Assembly: GCA_026770025.1 (NCBI GenBank)
Contig: JAMXDE010000008.1
Span: 248,001-312,000 of the forward strand
Direction of reading: 5' to 3'
DNA length: 64,000 bases
From: Craspedostauros australis
Lineage: Eukaryota; Bacillariophyta; Bacillariophyceae; Mastogloiales; Achnanthaceae
The notes below the pieces were generated by a model that was given only the letters and a program-made list of their open reading frames with translations, did not search any database and was not told where the DNA came from. Positions 62,325 to 64,000 of the stretch are shown here, one piece after another. Position 1 is the first letter of the stretch; each line of letters begins with the position of its first letter. The translations under genes were made by a program, and so were the position numbers.

Positions 62325-63150
62325 CTTGTCGGTCGCTCTTGTATAATTATAAATAAGTATATATTATGATGCAGGTGGTGAAGACGTTGATGCGGGAAAG
62401 ATGATGGTCTTGTTTTGATTACCGCCCGCCCACTACCCTCCTTCGTTTGCACTTGCAGCTGGTGGAATAGCTTTATGGGGACGTTGATCGTAGCCAGAGT
62501 TGCCAAAGTTGCATGCATGTCTGTTGATTGGGACGTGCCAAGGAGCCAAACGGCGGTGACAGTGGCAGCCTTTGGGATGGTTTTGGCAATACCATGCTTT
62601 CCGGTTGCGATACAGCAACGCTCTGCGGACGGGCCACAGAATCTGACAAGGGCAAGGACTTGTCTATTGTCACGCCGATTTGTTGCGCCCGTCTGTTCGT
62701 AAAAGTGGATTTGTGAGCGCCTTGCGTTCCTTGGGACTGAGTCGCCGATCGGGCGAAGGTGCGAATCTATCAAATGACTCTGTGTTCACAGAGTCGCGAG
62801 CGAATTATTATGCCGCGCGTGCAGAGGGCCGGATGGGTTTTTCTTCGGTCAACTGTTCGGGTCTTCTTTCGAAGCACATTCAACCAAAGAAGGGTCGTGG
62901 TGGCGCGCATGACCTGACACAATTGCGTTGCGATCGATGCCAACACAATTGCAGGCGATATCTCTTCACATGGACGCGAATAGCGAAGGACCATCGCGAT
63001 TGTTTAGTTTATCGAAAAGCGCATTGGTGCGTCCACCTCACTTCTTGGCTGGTGCGTTCGCGTTCTTGCGCCTCCACCTCAATTCGTGTGATTGTTTGTT
63101 TGGTCTTGACCTGTCAGTTTACGAATATGCCTGTTTGTGAGTCTCCATAA
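62325..63150. promoter_or_regulatory. 5' flank of the ATPase gene
   Basis: No coding region is supported. The 60 bases next to the start are AT-rich (TATAATTATAAATAAGTATA near 62341-62360), a plausible core promoter or 5' UTR for the minus-strand gene. Confidence 0.4.
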
Positions 63151-63445
63151 TTAGCGCAACGCTATATTCGTACAACAGAGACATCCGTCGACCAATCATA
63201 AAACTATATTTTTCTCCGTTTCTCCGTATTGTATGGGAATCGTGGTGCGACATGACGTCATGTCTATCGTGTGTCGCATTTTGCGTCGCATGAATTGTTT
63301 TTCCCTTCAATCACAGATTTCGGATGTCACGGAGACAATTTCTTGCCCATCCTGAATTCCAAGAAGGTACTTCCGTCCAACCAGGACAGACTCCGGTCTT
63401 GGGTCCGATAAATGTGAAACAGGCCCTGACCTTCTCAAGTGAATA
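63151..63445. repeat. Diverged direct repeat, copy 1
   Basis: It begins ATTAGCGCAACGCTA, runs through GACATCCGTCGACCAATCA, GTGTCGCATTTTGCGTCGCA, TTCAATCACAGATT and CAGACTCCGGTCTTGGGT, and ends near GCCCTGACCT. The same phrases in the same order occur at 63733-64000. Non-coding; class unknown. Confidence 0.65.
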
Positions 63446-63732
63446 CGATCAATCGTGTGATCATACAACTGGCAACATCGTGAGGGGTTGCCCTCTACAA
63501 CATGGCGTATTGTGGTGTTTGTTGTTTGATTTTTGCAAATCTGAACCCACGCAGTAACACGCACATTTGTCGTGTTGTCTCCATGTTATATTCCATCTGC
63601 AATTGCATGAGACCTGCAAATCGTCCCTCATGCTCACAGTTCCAAGATCTCAATCTTTGGAGCTTGACAGCATCCTACCTACTCATATGACTATCACTCA
63701 AATCAACACTCATCCTCACCAACAACAACTAT

Positions 63733-64000
63733 TAGCGCACGCTAAATCTCTAACAATAGCGACACCCGTCGACCAATCAGAAATCTCCACTTTTCTTACC
63801 TTTTCCGTTCCGAACGGAAATTTTGGTCGAAAATCCGTTGTGTCAGATTTGTGTCGCATTTCGCGTCGCAAGAATCGTTTTCCCTCAATCACAGATCCAA
63901 AAATGTCGCGGAAATTGATTTCTTGCCAAGATGAGCCAATCTGCCCAATCAGGACAGACTTGGATCTTGGGTGTGACACGTGCGAATCTTGTCCTGACCT
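63733..64000. repeat. Diverged direct repeat, copy 2 (cut by the window edge)
   Basis: Starts ATTAGCGCACGCTAA and shares GACACCCGTCGACCAATCA, GTGTCGCATTTCGCGTCGCA, CTCAATCACAGATC and CAGACTTGGATCTTGGGT with copy 1, reaching TCCTGACCT at the end of the window. The period is about 582 bp. The pair could be old LTRs of a short element or a tandem satellite. Confidence 0.6.

Noticed and set aside
1..64000. CRISPR arrays, rRNA genes or bacterial operons
   Set aside because: No regularly spaced repeats, no rRNA-like sequence and no prokaryotic gene layout; introns and LTR elements show eukaryotic nuclear DNA.

Overview
The window looks like nuclear DNA of a diatom or a close stramenopile relative. 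Genes have few, short introns (about 140-240 bp). Several presequences fit the diatom secretory/plastid pattern, a signal peptide with an aromatic residue just after the cleavage site. There are secreted proteins with RRL-type motifs, and two autonomous Ty1/copia retrotransposons. There are no operons. Genes lie on both strands and are separated by gaps of up to 4.5 kb.

Left part (1-16 kb): a large secreted Cys-repeat gene split by a solo LTR (683-4106); a vacuolar-type amino acid transporter (4220-5686, minus); a plastid-type short-chain dehydrogenase (7244-8437); a two-exon GT8-like glycosyltransferase (8823-10482, minus); an orphan exported protein (11510-12235); an SfsA-family protein with a plastid-like presequence (12397-14250, minus); and a second GT8-like gene (14719-16352, minus).

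Middle (16-38 kb): decayed piggyBac-type transposase fragments (about 17.4-20.2 kb) lie between the second and third GT8-like genes. Those two genes sit in a 1.95-kb block duplicated with its flanks. Then come a long coiled-coil protein (23393-25696), a single-pass membrane protein (25913-26908, minus), 4.5 kb with no recognisable gene but several simple repeats, a small secreted RRLQ protein (31394-32122), and a second, intact and inverted copy of the secreted Cys-repeat gene (34699-37320, minus).

Right part (38.9-64 kb): copia element 1 (38888-44785) sits about 200 bp upstream of a dynamin-like GTPase gene. The 3' half of that gene is split by the larger copia element 2 (46926-56075, 9150 bp). 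Both elements have equal-length LTRs in which I saw no difference, and both have target-site duplications. Element 2 is the most unusual object in the window. It has AG...CT termini, a leader packed with perfect hairpins, two predicted membrane helices inside the polyprotein and about 650 residues between integrase and reverse transcriptase. A decayed cyclophilin gene with a thylakoid-lumen-like presequence follows, then a 1420-residue AAA/STAND-type ATPase (58062-62324, minus), and diverged direct repeats at the right edge.

Two host genes were split by LTR insertions (solo LTR at 2784-3465, element 2 at 46926-56075). In both, the reading frame continues across the site once the insert and one target copy are ignored, so both insertions look young relative to gene decay. 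I infer no shared pathway; neighbouring genes seem functionally unrelated apart from the GT8-like family.
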